DNA from: Geobacter sp. UBA5608
Lineage (GTDB): Bacteria; Desulfobacterota; Desulfuromonadia; Geobacterales; Pseudopelobacteraceae
Length of the DNA stretch: 24,030 nt
Direction: 5' to 3'
Assembly: GCA_002424705.1 (NCBI GenBank)
Contig: DIKW01000076.1
Span: 1-24,030 of the forward strand
In this document: piece after piece, positions 6,774 through 13,574 of the stretch
How positions within the stretch are numbered: position 1 is the stretch's first letter
Layout of the letters: every line of letters begins with the position of its first letter
Notes under the pieces: generated by a model
Told to the model about the DNA's origin: nothing
The model's input: only the letters and a program-made list of their open reading frames with translations
The model's database searches: none
Made by a program: the position numbers and the translations under genes

Positions 6774-7147
6774 TTAACGCCCAACTTGGTAAAGGTGTCG
6801 ATAATCGGCTGACGGTCAAGAAACCCGATATGACGTCCAGCCTCGTTACCCTTGGCATCGTAAAAAATCTGGGTGGGGATCATCTGCACCCGATAGCGGC
6901 CACCGATCGAGCGATCCTGCCAGACATCCACAAAGATCACGTTGGCACGCCCCCGATACTCTTTTTCCAGCTGTTCCAGGATGGGGGCCATCTTCTTGCA
7001 GGGGATGCAACTGCGAGCGCCAAAATCAACCAGTGTAGGACGGCCGGAGGCCAGTGCGGCGCGGATGGTGAACTCATTGCCTGAGGGCAGCTCAGCCCAG
7101 GCACTGCTGGCGATCAACAGTCCGCAAATAGCAAGCACTAACCTCAT
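6770..7147 (-). CDS. Exported thioredoxin-fold protein
   Basis: The 125-residue protein has a signal peptide (LVLAICGLLIASSAWA) and a thioredoxin domain with active site SCIPCK (C47, C50), the FVDVW strand and the cis-proline loop MIPTQ. It overlaps the genes on both sides by ATGA (7144-7147 and 6770-6773), so the three are translationally coupled. The CIPC active site and pairing with CcdA suggest a periplasmic reductant that receives electrons from CcdA. Substrates could be the rhodanese, cytochrome heme sites or metalloid-thiol adducts. The redox direction is inferred from context. Confidence 0.9.
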   Translation of the reverse strand: MRLVLAICGLLIASSAWAELPSGNEFTIRAALASGRPTLVDFGARSCIPCKKMAPILEQLEKEYRGRANVIFVDVWQDRSIGGRYRVQMIPTQIFYDAKGNEAGRHIGFLDRQPIIDTFTKLGVK

Positions 7148-7374
7148 CTGAGCATCCCCGCAATCTCCTCTGCCGTGGCCAGCCTGCCGGAGAACAGCAC
7201 CGTGCCGTCCTTCACCAGGGCCGGGGTACTCATCACACCGTACTTCATGATGGTGGCGATATCCTCAACCTTGACCAGTTCGGCCTCTGTGCCGCTGATG
7301 GCCAACGCCTTCTGGGTGTTTTCGTAGAGGGTCTTACATTTGGCACAGCCGGTGCCCAGCACTTCCAGTCTCAT
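7144..7374 (-). CDS. Small thioredoxin-like redox-active disulfide protein (TM0996/MTH895 type)
   Basis: This 76-residue cytoplasmic protein has TGCAKC (C10, C13) near the N-terminus and the cis-Pro loop MSTPAL, the layout of the glutaredoxin-sized TM0996/MTH895 family. A strong GGAGG precedes ATG 7374. Genes of this family often sit beside DUF318 permeases and ArsR regulators in anaerobes; here the permease is two genes upstream and ArsR five downstream. It probably serves as a cytosolic electron donor to CcdA or a thiol chaperone for a metalloid; the context suggests this and the sequence does not prove it. Confidence 0.88.
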   Translation of the reverse strand: MRLEVLGTGCAKCKTLYENTQKALAISGTEAELVKVEDIATIMKYGVMSTPALVKDGTVLFSGRLATAEEIAGMLR

Positions 7375-7389
7375 GGTGTTTCCTCCGTA

Positions 7390-8325
7390 TCAGGTGTGAT
7401 GATGGTGACCACCAGCTTCGTGCCGTTCCTGATGCTGCAGTGGCTTGATCAACGGACCGCCGTTACAGTCACTGCACTCCAGCTGTATAGTGGTGTGGGT
7501 GATATGAAAGTCATGCTCCAGACGGTGTTCCAGCTGGTGCAACAGCTTGCTGCGCTGCCCCTCGAAATCCGGCTCCAGCTCGACATGCACCGACAGGGCA
7601 GTGATATGTGAGCAGACCGACCAGATGTTGAGGTGATGCAGATCACGGACACCCTCAGCGCTTCTGATTGCCTCGGCCACCTGCTTGGTGTCCAGCCCTC
7701 GTGGCGAACCCTCCATCAGGATATGTACCGATTCCCGCAGTATCCGGCCTGCGCCGGTCAGGATCAGCAGGCCGATGGCAGCTGACAGCAGGGCGTCCAG
7801 CACGAACCAATCGGTGTAGTACATGATGATGCCACCGATGATCACCCCCACCGAGGCCGCGGCATCACCTAGTACATGAAGAAAAGCGCTTCTGACGTTC
7901 AGATCGTGATGACTGTGACTGTGTAGGGTCTTGGCCGCCAGCAGATTCATCACCAGGCCGATCACCGCAATCGACAACATCGGTCCGCTCTTGACCGGCT
8001 GCGGCTCACCAAAGCGGCCCCAGGCCTCATACAGGATGCCCAGGCCCATCAGGAAGACCGTCAGGCCATTGATAAAGGAGGCGAACACCTCGGAACGGTG
8101 AAAGCCGAAGGTGTGACGTTCAGAGCTGGGCAGTCCGGCCAGCTGCACCGCCGCCAGCGATAGCACCAGGGCGAACAGATCCAGAAAGACATGGGCCGCA
8201 TCGGACAAAAGGGCCAATGAGTTGGTCCAGAGGCCACCGGCCACCTCGGCCACCAGCGTCACGGCGGTCAGGGCGATGGCGATCTTGAACCTGGTTGTCA
8301 GTCGGCTGTCAATCGAAGCGCTCAT
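7390..8325 (-). CDS. Cation diffusion facilitator (CzcD/ZnT-like) efflux protein
   Basis: The 311-residue protein has six membrane segments and a cytoplasmic C-terminal domain. The transport site is visible as H45-xxx-D49 in helix 2 (SDAAHVFLD) and H151-xxx-D155 in helix 5 (HVLGDAAAS). This HD-HD pattern is usual for Zn2+/Cd2+/Co2+ exporters. A short His cluster (HSHSHHD, about 136-142) lies in the helix IV-V loop, and the protein ends in a HHHH tail. GGAGAA precedes ATG 8325. It would export divalent cations by proton exchange. Its place between a metalloid-type permease and thiol-redox genes suggests a mixed soft-metal response operon. Confidence 0.93.
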   Translation of the reverse strand: MSASIDSRLTTRFKIAIALTAVTLVAEVAGGLWTNSLALLSDAAHVFLDLFALVLSLAAVQLAGLPSSERHTFGFHRSEVFASFINGLTVFLMGLGILYEAWGRFGEPQPVKSGPMLSIAVIGLVMNLLAAKTLHSHSHHDLNVRSAFLHVLGDAAASVGVIIGGIIMYYTDWFVLDALLSAAIGLLILTGAGRILRESVHILMEGSPRGLDTKQVAEAIRSAEGVRDLHHLNIWSVCSHITALSVHVELEPDFEGQRSKLLHQLEHRLEHDFHITHTTIQLECSDCNGGPLIKPLQHQERHEAGGHHHHT

Positions 8326-8361
8326 CGGTTCTCCATACGAAGCGGAACGGTTTGTTCACCT

Positions 8362-9339
8362 TCAGTAAAGGGCATTCAGCACCCAGCCGACAATCGTAAA
8401 GGCTATCAACAGCATCAGGAACACGATCACCAGTAGCCGCCATTGCATGACCTGTTTCAGCATCACAAACTCAGGAAAACTGGCCGCCACCGTGCTCATA
8501 CAGAAGGCCAGGGTCGTGCCGAGGGGCAGACCCTTCACGATCAGGCTCTCCATCACCGGAATCACGGCCGTGGCGTTTGAGTAGAGCGGGATGCCGATCA
8601 GGGTCGCCACCGGCACCGACCACCACTGCCCTGCACCGAGATGGGCCTCGAACCAGTTATCAGGCATAAAGCCGTGCAGGGCCGCTCCCAACCCGACACC
8701 AATGATCACCCAGATCCAGATACGTCCAAACACCTCCGTCAGCTCCCGTTTGGCAAACACGTGACGATCTTGCAAGGTAACCCGTTTTTTTTCGCCAGCC
8801 TCAATCTGCGCGTGCTGACCCTGTTCATATACCTTGCGGGCAAAGCCCTGCAGCAGACGTTCGGCCTTAATCGCATCGAGGAACAGACCGCCGACAATGC
8901 CAACGCTGAGGCCGATCAGCACGTACAGCAGCGTGATCTTCCAGCCCACCAGGCTTAGCAGCAGGACAACCGCTATCTCATTGATCAGCGGCGAGGTCAG
9001 AAGAAAGGCCATGGTCATCCCCACCGGGATCCCGGCCGAGATGAACCCCAGAAACACCGGGATGCTGGAACAGGAGCAGAACGGGGTAATCGCACCAAAC
9101 ACCGACCCTAAAAAATAACCGACCAGCCGATGTTTGCCTGCCAAGTAGCCACGCACCCGCTCAACCGGCAAGGATATGCGCACCAGGGCAATCAGGTAGA
9201 TCATCACGATTAGTAGGAAAAAGATCTTGGCCGTGTCTTCAACAAAAAAATTGATCGCCTGTCCCAGCCTTGAGGCCGGGTCGAACCCCAACTGGCCATA
9301 GATCAACCAGTCAGCGGCATATTTAAAAAATGACAGCAT
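8362..9339 (-). CDS. DUF318/YraQ-family permease (ArsP-like)
   Basis: This 325-residue protein has eight or more membrane helices in two repeats. The hallmark FCSCSSIPVFLGF (C88, C90) lies in the first half, and GIPLYSNATAVIP is its counterpart in the second. ArsP, the trivalent organoarsenical exporter, belongs to this superfamily. A central hydrophilic loop (about 170-200) is rich in Lys, Glu and Gln. It is the first gene of the ArsR-containing minus-strand operon: AAGGAG lies before ATG 9339, and the promoter with an ArsR-type palindrome is about 40 bases upstream. The substrate may be an organoarsenical, arsenite or another thiophilic species; the sequence alone does not decide. Confidence 0.9.
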   Translation of the reverse strand: MLSFFKYAADWLIYGQLGFDPASRLGQAINFFVEDTAKIFFLLIVMIYLIALVRISLPVERVRGYLAGKHRLVGYFLGSVFGAITPFCSCSSIPVFLGFISAGIPVGMTMAFLLTSPLINEIAVVLLLSLVGWKITLLYVLIGLSVGIVGGLFLDAIKAERLLQGFARKVYEQGQHAQIEAGEKKRVTLQDRHVFAKRELTEVFGRIWIWVIIGVGLGAALHGFMPDNWFEAHLGAGQWWSVPVATLIGIPLYSNATAVIPVMESLIVKGLPLGTTLAFCMSTVAASFPEFVMLKQVMQWRLLVIVFLMLLIAFTIVGWVLNALY

Positions 9340-9373
9340 GGGATTATTAGCTCCTTACCATTAACCAAAGACA

Positions 9374-9418
9374 ATATGACTGAACAATCATATACTCCTC
9401 GATAAACCAGCGAGTCAA
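9374..9418 (-). promoter_or_regulatory. Promoter and ArsR-type operator of the permease-to-selenoprotein operon
   Basis: On the minus strand TTGACT (9418-9413) is followed after 18 bases by TATATG (9394-9389), a plausible sigma-70 promoter. Overlapping the -10 and extending downstream is a perfect six-base inverted repeat, ATATGA-N8-TCATAT (9374-9393). This matches the AT-rich, 20-base dyads bound by ArsR/SmtB proteins. The site is 34-54 bases upstream of the permease start and is distinct in sequence from the two operators near the second arsR. The ArsR encoded in the same operon is the natural binder; that is inference. Confidence 0.6.
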
Positions 9419-9530
9419 GTGGACATTTCAAGCGGGGCAACAGAAAGGCACAAGGCGGGTTAACGTACAGCTGTTGGTGAGGTGTGTGCGGCGAATCGGC
9501 GGAGAGCGGTCACGCTTCAGTTCAACGTCA

Positions 9531-9598
9531 TGCACACCCGCTGGCGGGACAACCGGGAAAGGGGTTCCGGGTTTTAAGTCGACGCCAGCGGGTATGCA
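9531..9598. repeat. Nested inverted repeat in the gap between permease promoter and octaheme gene
   Basis: The outer arms are 16 bases each, TGCACACCCGCTGGCG (9531-9546) and CGCCAGCGGGTATGCA (9583-9598), complementary at 15 of 16 positions. Inside is a second hairpin, AACCGGGAA (9551-9559) against TTCCGGGTT (9565-9573), complementary at 8 of 9. The whole could fold as a hairpin on either strand. It begins 12 bases after the octaheme stop, so it may end that transcript, although no clear T-run follows. The rest of 9340-9609 holds only the divergent permease promoter; no gene is seen there. Confidence 0.7.
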
Positions 9599-9609
9599 GA
9601 CAGCCCGGC

Positions 9610-11052
9610 CTATCTCTGCTTGCCGGAGAACCGACCACCGATGGTCATCGGATCACCTTTATACCCCAACGCCTTCCAGTCCATCCGCTTGGCTCCCATG
9701 TGGCAGTCGCCGCACTGCAGCGCGTCTTCCTTGGGGGCCACCTGGTGCTGGGCCGAGATGTAGGAGATGGTTTTGACAAACTGATGCTTGCCGCTGTAAG
9801 GCAGGCCCTCTTCCTGAGCGCCATCCTTCAGCGCCTTTTCCCAGTTGAAGTGTACCCACAGCGATTGATACTGCTGGAAGGTGCTCAAGTAACGATGAAC
9901 ACTGTCCATCGGCTGAGTACCGAGGTGGGTCTTGTAGGGGTAGATCTTGGCGGTCTTATCCCTGATATCACCCACCGGCTTGGTCATGTTGACCACTTTT
10001 GTGGGATCCTTGACCTTATCGCCCACCATGTAACGCTCGATCTTACCGTTGTACCAAGCATAGGTCGGCACGAAGTTCATGTTCCAAGTGAATGAACCTT
10101 TACGATTCTGAAAGGTCTCCTGGTCGAACTGCTCTTCCACCGGCAGATTTTTACCCACGTCGGACCAGTACCAGGAGGTCTTGGTGGCCTGTCCGCGCGA
10201 CAGCAGCGGGATATGGCAGGTCTGACAGGCTACCGAGGCGGCATGGACGTCCAGGATGGCTTTATTTTTTGAGGTTTTGTGGGGTGCCTTAGCGCCGCTG
10301 TGGCAATCTTCACAACGTACCCGGGCCGCATAGTGGGCCATCTGGCTGGATGCGCCTGATATCTTGTGTTCCGGCGCCTTGTGACAATCAACGCAGAGCA
10401 GGCCGGCGCCACCCTTGGCCGTTTTGGCCATATGCACGTCCAGCTTCCGGTCGGCGTATTCCATGGTGGAATCGAGGCCGGCGTGCTTAACCGCATCACC
10501 GCCGCCGCCGTAGAAGTGACAGTAACCGCAGTTCTGCAGGGTCGGTTTCTGGCCCACGCTCCGGGCCGCTTCCACCAAATCCACCTTGCCACTGCCGATC
10601 CCCTTCACGTCCACGTCGCACCCCACCGAAGCGCGGTCGTAGCTCTTAGTGGCATGGCACACCAGGCAGTCGATGCGGGTCTTGTCGCTGTGGTCAAAAC
10701 TGTTGCGGTTCCAGCCGTAGCCGGCATGGCAACGAAGACAGGATTCACGCGGCAGACCTTCCTTTGCCGCAAAGATGGTGGTGCAGTAGTTGTTGGTCAT
10801 GTTGGTCTTGCCGTACAGCTTGGTGCTCTTCTCCAGTCCCTTGACATGGTTGGGCACCCCTTTGAGGTTCCAGTGCTGGGTCTTGATAAAATCGCTGGCC
10901 TGTTTGTCGTGGCACTGGATGCAGGCCGTGGTCACCTCGCGACCGTCCTTGAACGGTCCAGTGATAAAATCCTTGTGATCGGTGGCGGCAACAGCGGTCG
11001 CTGCCAAGGCAAGCAGACCTGCCATACCCCAACAAACCATCGATTTTTTCAT
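9610..11052 (-). CDS. Octaheme c-type cytochrome, tetrathionate reductase (OTR) family
   Basis: The 480-residue periplasmic protein has a signal peptide (GLLALAATAVAA, cleavage about residue 23) and exactly eight CxxCH motifs: CIQCH, CLRCH, CLVCH, CGYCH, CVDCH, CEDCH, CQTCH and a C-terminal CGDCH. Size and heme number match the octaheme tetrathionate reductase family, in which one heme has a Lys axial ligand and tetrathionate, nitrite or hydroxylamine can be reduced. ATG 11052 is chosen because GGAGGAA lies just before it and the signal peptide follows directly; the open frame begins at 11169 but adds a leader without an export signal. It is separated from the porin operon by an intrinsic terminator and so probably has its own promoter. 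The true substrate is unknown. Confidence 0.9.
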   Translation of the reverse strand: MKKSMVCWGMAGLLALAATAVAATDHKDFITGPFKDGREVTTACIQCHDKQASDFIKTQHWNLKGVPNHVKGLEKSTKLYGKTNMTNNYCTTIFAAKEGLPRESCLRCHAGYGWNRNSFDHSDKTRIDCLVCHATKSYDRASVGCDVDVKGIGSGKVDLVEAARSVGQKPTLQNCGYCHFYGGGGDAVKHAGLDSTMEYADRKLDVHMAKTAKGGAGLLCVDCHKAPEHKISGASSQMAHYAARVRCEDCHSGAKAPHKTSKNKAILDVHAASVACQTCHIPLLSRGQATKTSWYWSDVGKNLPVEEQFDQETFQNRKGSFTWNMNFVPTYAWYNGKIERYMVGDKVKDPTKVVNMTKPVGDIRDKTAKIYPYKTHLGTQPMDSVHRYLSTFQQYQSLWVHFNWEKALKDGAQEEGLPYSGKHQFVKTISYISAQHQVAPKEDALQCGDCHMGAKRMDWKALGYKGDPMTIGGRFSGKQR

Positions 11053-11208
11053 CGGAAGTTCCTCCTTATACGTTGTATGCGCCAGAGTTTCAGCCACGCT
11101 TGACATAATCAGCTGTTTAGGCTCACAAAACAAGTGACAATTTGGTATGACTGTATGCACAAAATGCATGGTTGTCCGTTACCAAAGACACCTACCCTGC
11201 CTCTGATC

Positions 11209-11238
11209 AAAAAAAAGCCGGCGGGAATACCGCCGGCC
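11209..11238 (-). terminator. Rho-independent terminator after the porin operon
   Basis: On the minus strand GCCGGCGG-TATTC-CCGCCGGC forms an eight-base perfect stem with a five-base loop, followed directly by eight T residues. It lies 74 bases after the stop of the last small exported protein gene and 157 bases before the octaheme start. It therefore ends the porin operon and insulates the octaheme gene. The rest of 11053-11311 shows no gene. Confidence 0.92.
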
Positions 11239-11311
11239 AACCACAAGAACGGGTGATACGTTGTTTATCCTTTACTATGGCACAGAATCGACAACAGCAG
11301 ACTCAGGCTGT

Positions 11312-11596
11312 CTAGCAACCCTGCATTGAGGCAGCGGCCCTGTCGACCTTGACCGTTTCGCCAGCCTTCAAACCGGCAGCACTGGAACCCTTGATGGTCA
11401 GCTTGGCCCCATCCACAGCAATGACCTTACCGGTCTTACCATTGAGCTTGACGTTAGCACCTGATTTAAATTTGACATCTGAGCCCATATCAACCACAGC
11501 AGCGCCATCGGCTACCGAAACCACCTTGCCTTCAGCGGCAAGGGCTGCAGTAGCGGTAAACAGGGACAGGACCAGCAGAGCGATACTCTTTTTCAT
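11312..11596 (-). CDS. extJ: Small exported beta-domain protein with C-terminal cysteine (ExtJ-like)
   Basis: This 94-residue protein has a clear signal peptide (IALLVLSLFTATAALA) and a mature part of short Val/Lys/Gly-rich strands, GKVVSVADGAAVVDMG repeated loosely as GKVIAVDGAKLTIKG, suggesting a small SH3/KOW-like beta domain. The only cysteine is the last residue (QGC). AGGAGAA precedes ATG 11596. It is the third gene of the porin operon. Geobacter Ext clusters for selenite/tellurite reduction include a small periplasmic ExtJ next to the porin ExtI, and this protein fits that place and size. The symbol rests on context, so treat it as provisional. Confidence 0.7.
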   Translation of the reverse strand: MKKSIALLVLSLFTATAALAAEGKVVSVADGAAVVDMGSDVKFKSGANVKLNGKTGKVIAVDGAKLTIKGSSAAGLKAGETVKVDRAAASMQGC

Positions 11597-11620
11597 GGGG
11601 CGGTTCTCCTTAGGGATTGA

Positions 11621-11944
11621 TTAATCGGGAATCGGCTTGGCGTTCCATTGAAAACGCGGCGCTGGCTTTTTTTCTGCAGGTTTCTCGGCTGATTTCGCCC
11701 CCTCATCCACCGGAACAGACGCAGGTGCGCCATGGATACCCTGCTGCTGAGCAGGAGGCTGCGGTTGCCGTGCCACGGGCGCACCCTCTACAAACTGCCA
11801 GGAGTTGATGGTGGTGCTAGGCTCGTCCAGTATAAAGGTCTGAGTCTTGCCGGATCGGTAGGTGATCACCAGGGTATCGGCACAACAGGCGCCGGCAGTC
11901 ACCAGGGCCAGGACAACGACTGCAACAATGCTGCGACGGTTCAT
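11621..11944 (-). CDS. Small exported protein of unknown function with Pro/Lys-rich tail
   Basis: This 107-residue protein has a signal peptide (VVVLALVTAGACCA), then a short domain (about 23-55, TLVITYRSGKTQTF and INSWQF), then a disordered tail rich in Pro, Gln, Ala, Lys and Glu (AEKPAEKKPAP) ending in FQWNAKPIPD. AAGGAG precedes ATG 11944. It lies between the porin and the ExtJ-like gene with small gaps (59 and 24 bases), so it is part of the same transcript. A classical lipobox is not evident: AGAC lacks the -3 Leu. I do not recognise the family. A periplasmic linker or accessory to the porin is possible from context only. Confidence 0.75.
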   Translation of the reverse strand: MNRRSIVAVVVLALVTAGACCADTLVITYRSGKTQTFILDEPSTTINSWQFVEGAPVARQPQPPAQQQGIHGAPASVPVDEGAKSAEKPAEKKPAPRFQWNAKPIPD

Positions 11945-12003
11945 AGGGAAGCACTCCTTCGTTGGGATCGGCTGCCGGAGTCACCCGGCAGCCGTGGCAC
12001 ACC

Positions 12004-13419
12004 CTAAAATACCACCTGCAGCATCATCCGGAACGTGTTGAAACCATCTTCCATAGGAGCACCAACCATAGCCGTTGAGCCAACCCCAGCCACTGGCAAC
12101 CGCGTTGGTCTGTCGAAATCGGTTCTCAGATATTCGCCGGTCAGACGCACCCGCTGATCACCGGTGATGTAGTAGTTGATGCCGCCGCCGATCTGCTGGA
12201 TCGTCTGATCGTTAACCCCCAACAGGTGTGCAAAGTTCCAGTTTTCATACAGACCATAGGGCTGAATCTTGCCGGCCTTGCCGACGGTAACCGGCAGGAT
12301 ATAAGCAGCCTTGCCGTAGCCGCCTTTTTTCTGCCCGTTCAGGCCTGCGGTGATTGACAAACGGTCACCAATTGAGTTGGTTTTCCAGGCATCTTCAAAG
12401 TCGGTTTTGAGGTATTGACCAGTCAGGGTCACCACACCGGCAGGCAGCTTGTACTCAAAAAACATGTCAACAGCATAGGCTGTGTAGTCAACCGTATCTG
12501 TACCGGTTACCGCTGATCCATAAACATTATTTGCTGCATTTACCACAGTGTTAGTTGTGTTCTTGTAGGCTGCATCAGGTTGGTAGGCCATACCGAAACC
12601 GACGTTGAAGATATTTTTCTCGCCGAAGTAGGTGCCCTGATAACCGGAACCGCCTTCGGACTCAAGGAAGTCAAAGGTCAAACGGCCAACGTACTCAAGT
12701 GATGTTTTGGGGGCGTTTGAACTGGTGTATGTAGCACCTGGGCCAGCAGTAGGAATATTTAAAGGGTTTACACCTGGGGCTACAGTTGCTAGCGGGTTTT
12801 GCACTGCAGATGAGCCTTCACGCCCCTGGAAGACACCGGCAAAGTAGGTCAGGCGCTCATCAAAGAAACGCCCAATAGCCACGCCACCCAGGTCACGGCT
12901 AAACTTGGCCGGTGAGTTGCCGAAGGCTGAATAGACGAACATCGAGCGATCCTGCGAGAGCGGCGCAAAACAGTCATCCAGGTTGGCCCGGGTCAACGGA
13001 ATCTTGGTCAGACCGACCTTCAAATTGAGGTGCTCGTTGAAGTTGGCAATGGCATAGGCATCGATGATCCGCACATCGCGGTCGTTCCAGTCGTTATCCT
13101 GGGCTGACAACCCGTACAGTATCGGCATTTTGCTGGTACCGGTGTTGCCGCAGGTCTGAAACTTGTAGCCCCAGGTCTCGTCCAGCATGCCGGTCAGGCC
13201 AAAACGGTTACGCATGAAATGGATATCCGTCCTACTATCATCACCAGCTTTGCCACCACCGTAACTGGTGTTTTCCAAAAACACTTGCCCCTTCAGATCT
13301 ATCTGAACAAACCCGCCATCATCGCCGAACTCGATCCGCGGACCGGCATAGGCTGTCCCTGCGCACAGCATGGTGGCCGCGATGGCCACTGCACAACGCT
13401 TCAGACTACTTTTTTTCAT
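12004..13419 (-). CDS. extI: Outer-membrane porin-like beta-barrel (ExtI-like)
   Basis: The 471-residue protein has a signal peptide (AVAIAATMLCAGTAYA), alternating amphipathic strands throughout, short Asn/Gly-rich loops and a C-terminal Phe (MMLQVVF), the outer-membrane barrel signature. The opening RIEFGDDGGFVQIDLKGQ resembles phosphate-selective/OprP-type porins. Two Cys (in FQTCGN and LDDCFA) are unusual for a porin. GGAGGA precedes ATG 13419. Its partner genes are small exported proteins, as in the Geobacter extHIJKL cluster, where the porin ExtI is needed for selenite and tellurite reduction. Assignment as ExtI is based on gene neighbourhood and size and is provisional. It would admit oxyanions or anchor an electron conduit across the outer membrane. 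Confidence 0.8.
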   Translation of the reverse strand: MKKSSLKRCAVAIAATMLCAGTAYAGPRIEFGDDGGFVQIDLKGQVFLENTSYGGGKAGDDSRTDIHFMRNRFGLTGMLDETWGYKFQTCGNTGTSKMPILYGLSAQDNDWNDRDVRIIDAYAIANFNEHLNLKVGLTKIPLTRANLDDCFAPLSQDRSMFVYSAFGNSPAKFSRDLGGVAIGRFFDERLTYFAGVFQGREGSSAVQNPLATVAPGVNPLNIPTAGPGATYTSSNAPKTSLEYVGRLTFDFLESEGGSGYQGTYFGEKNIFNVGFGMAYQPDAAYKNTTNTVVNAANNVYGSAVTGTDTVDYTAYAVDMFFEYKLPAGVVTLTGQYLKTDFEDAWKTNSIGDRLSITAGLNGQKKGGYGKAAYILPVTVGKAGKIQPYGLYENWNFAHLLGVNDQTIQQIGGGINYYITGDQRVRLTGEYLRTDFDRPTRLPVAGVGSTAMVGAPMEDGFNTFRMMLQVVF

Positions 13420-13527
13420 GGAGTCCTCCTCCGGGTAGGGTTACCACCGATTCGGTATCATCCGTGTCCGGTGGCTATTGCACGCGATTTTTGTTGTCTA
13501 TAACTGATCAGGTGGTTACATTGAAAA

Positions 13528-13551
13528 CGAATGATTCGCATAGCCTTATGC
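13528..13551. promoter_or_regulatory. Candidate LysR operator between porin operon and lysR
   Basis: Two short dyads share a base: CGAAT-G-ATTCG (13528-13538) and GCATA-GCCT-TATGC (13538-13551). They lie 24-47 bases before the divergent LysR gene, where LysR-type regulators usually bind their own promoter and that of the target. The porin gene starts about 110 bases away on the other strand. Binding by the adjacent LysR protein is inferred. Confidence 0.45.
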
Positions 13552-13574
13552 TTAAAACGCATCCAGGAGACTGA

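Noticed and set aside
7396..8325. His-rich tail of the CDF protein as a separate metal-binding gene.
   Set aside because: It is in frame with the transporter and His-rich tails and loops are common in that family.
10366..11103. Plus-strand open frame of 245 codons.
   Set aside because: It lies antisense to the octaheme cytochrome with its eight CxxCH motifs.
11336..11600. Possible lipoprotein signal in the two small exported proteins of the porin operon.
   Set aside because: Neither has a convincing lipobox; the ExtJ-like leader ends in ALA without a following Cys and the other has AGAC without Leu at -3.
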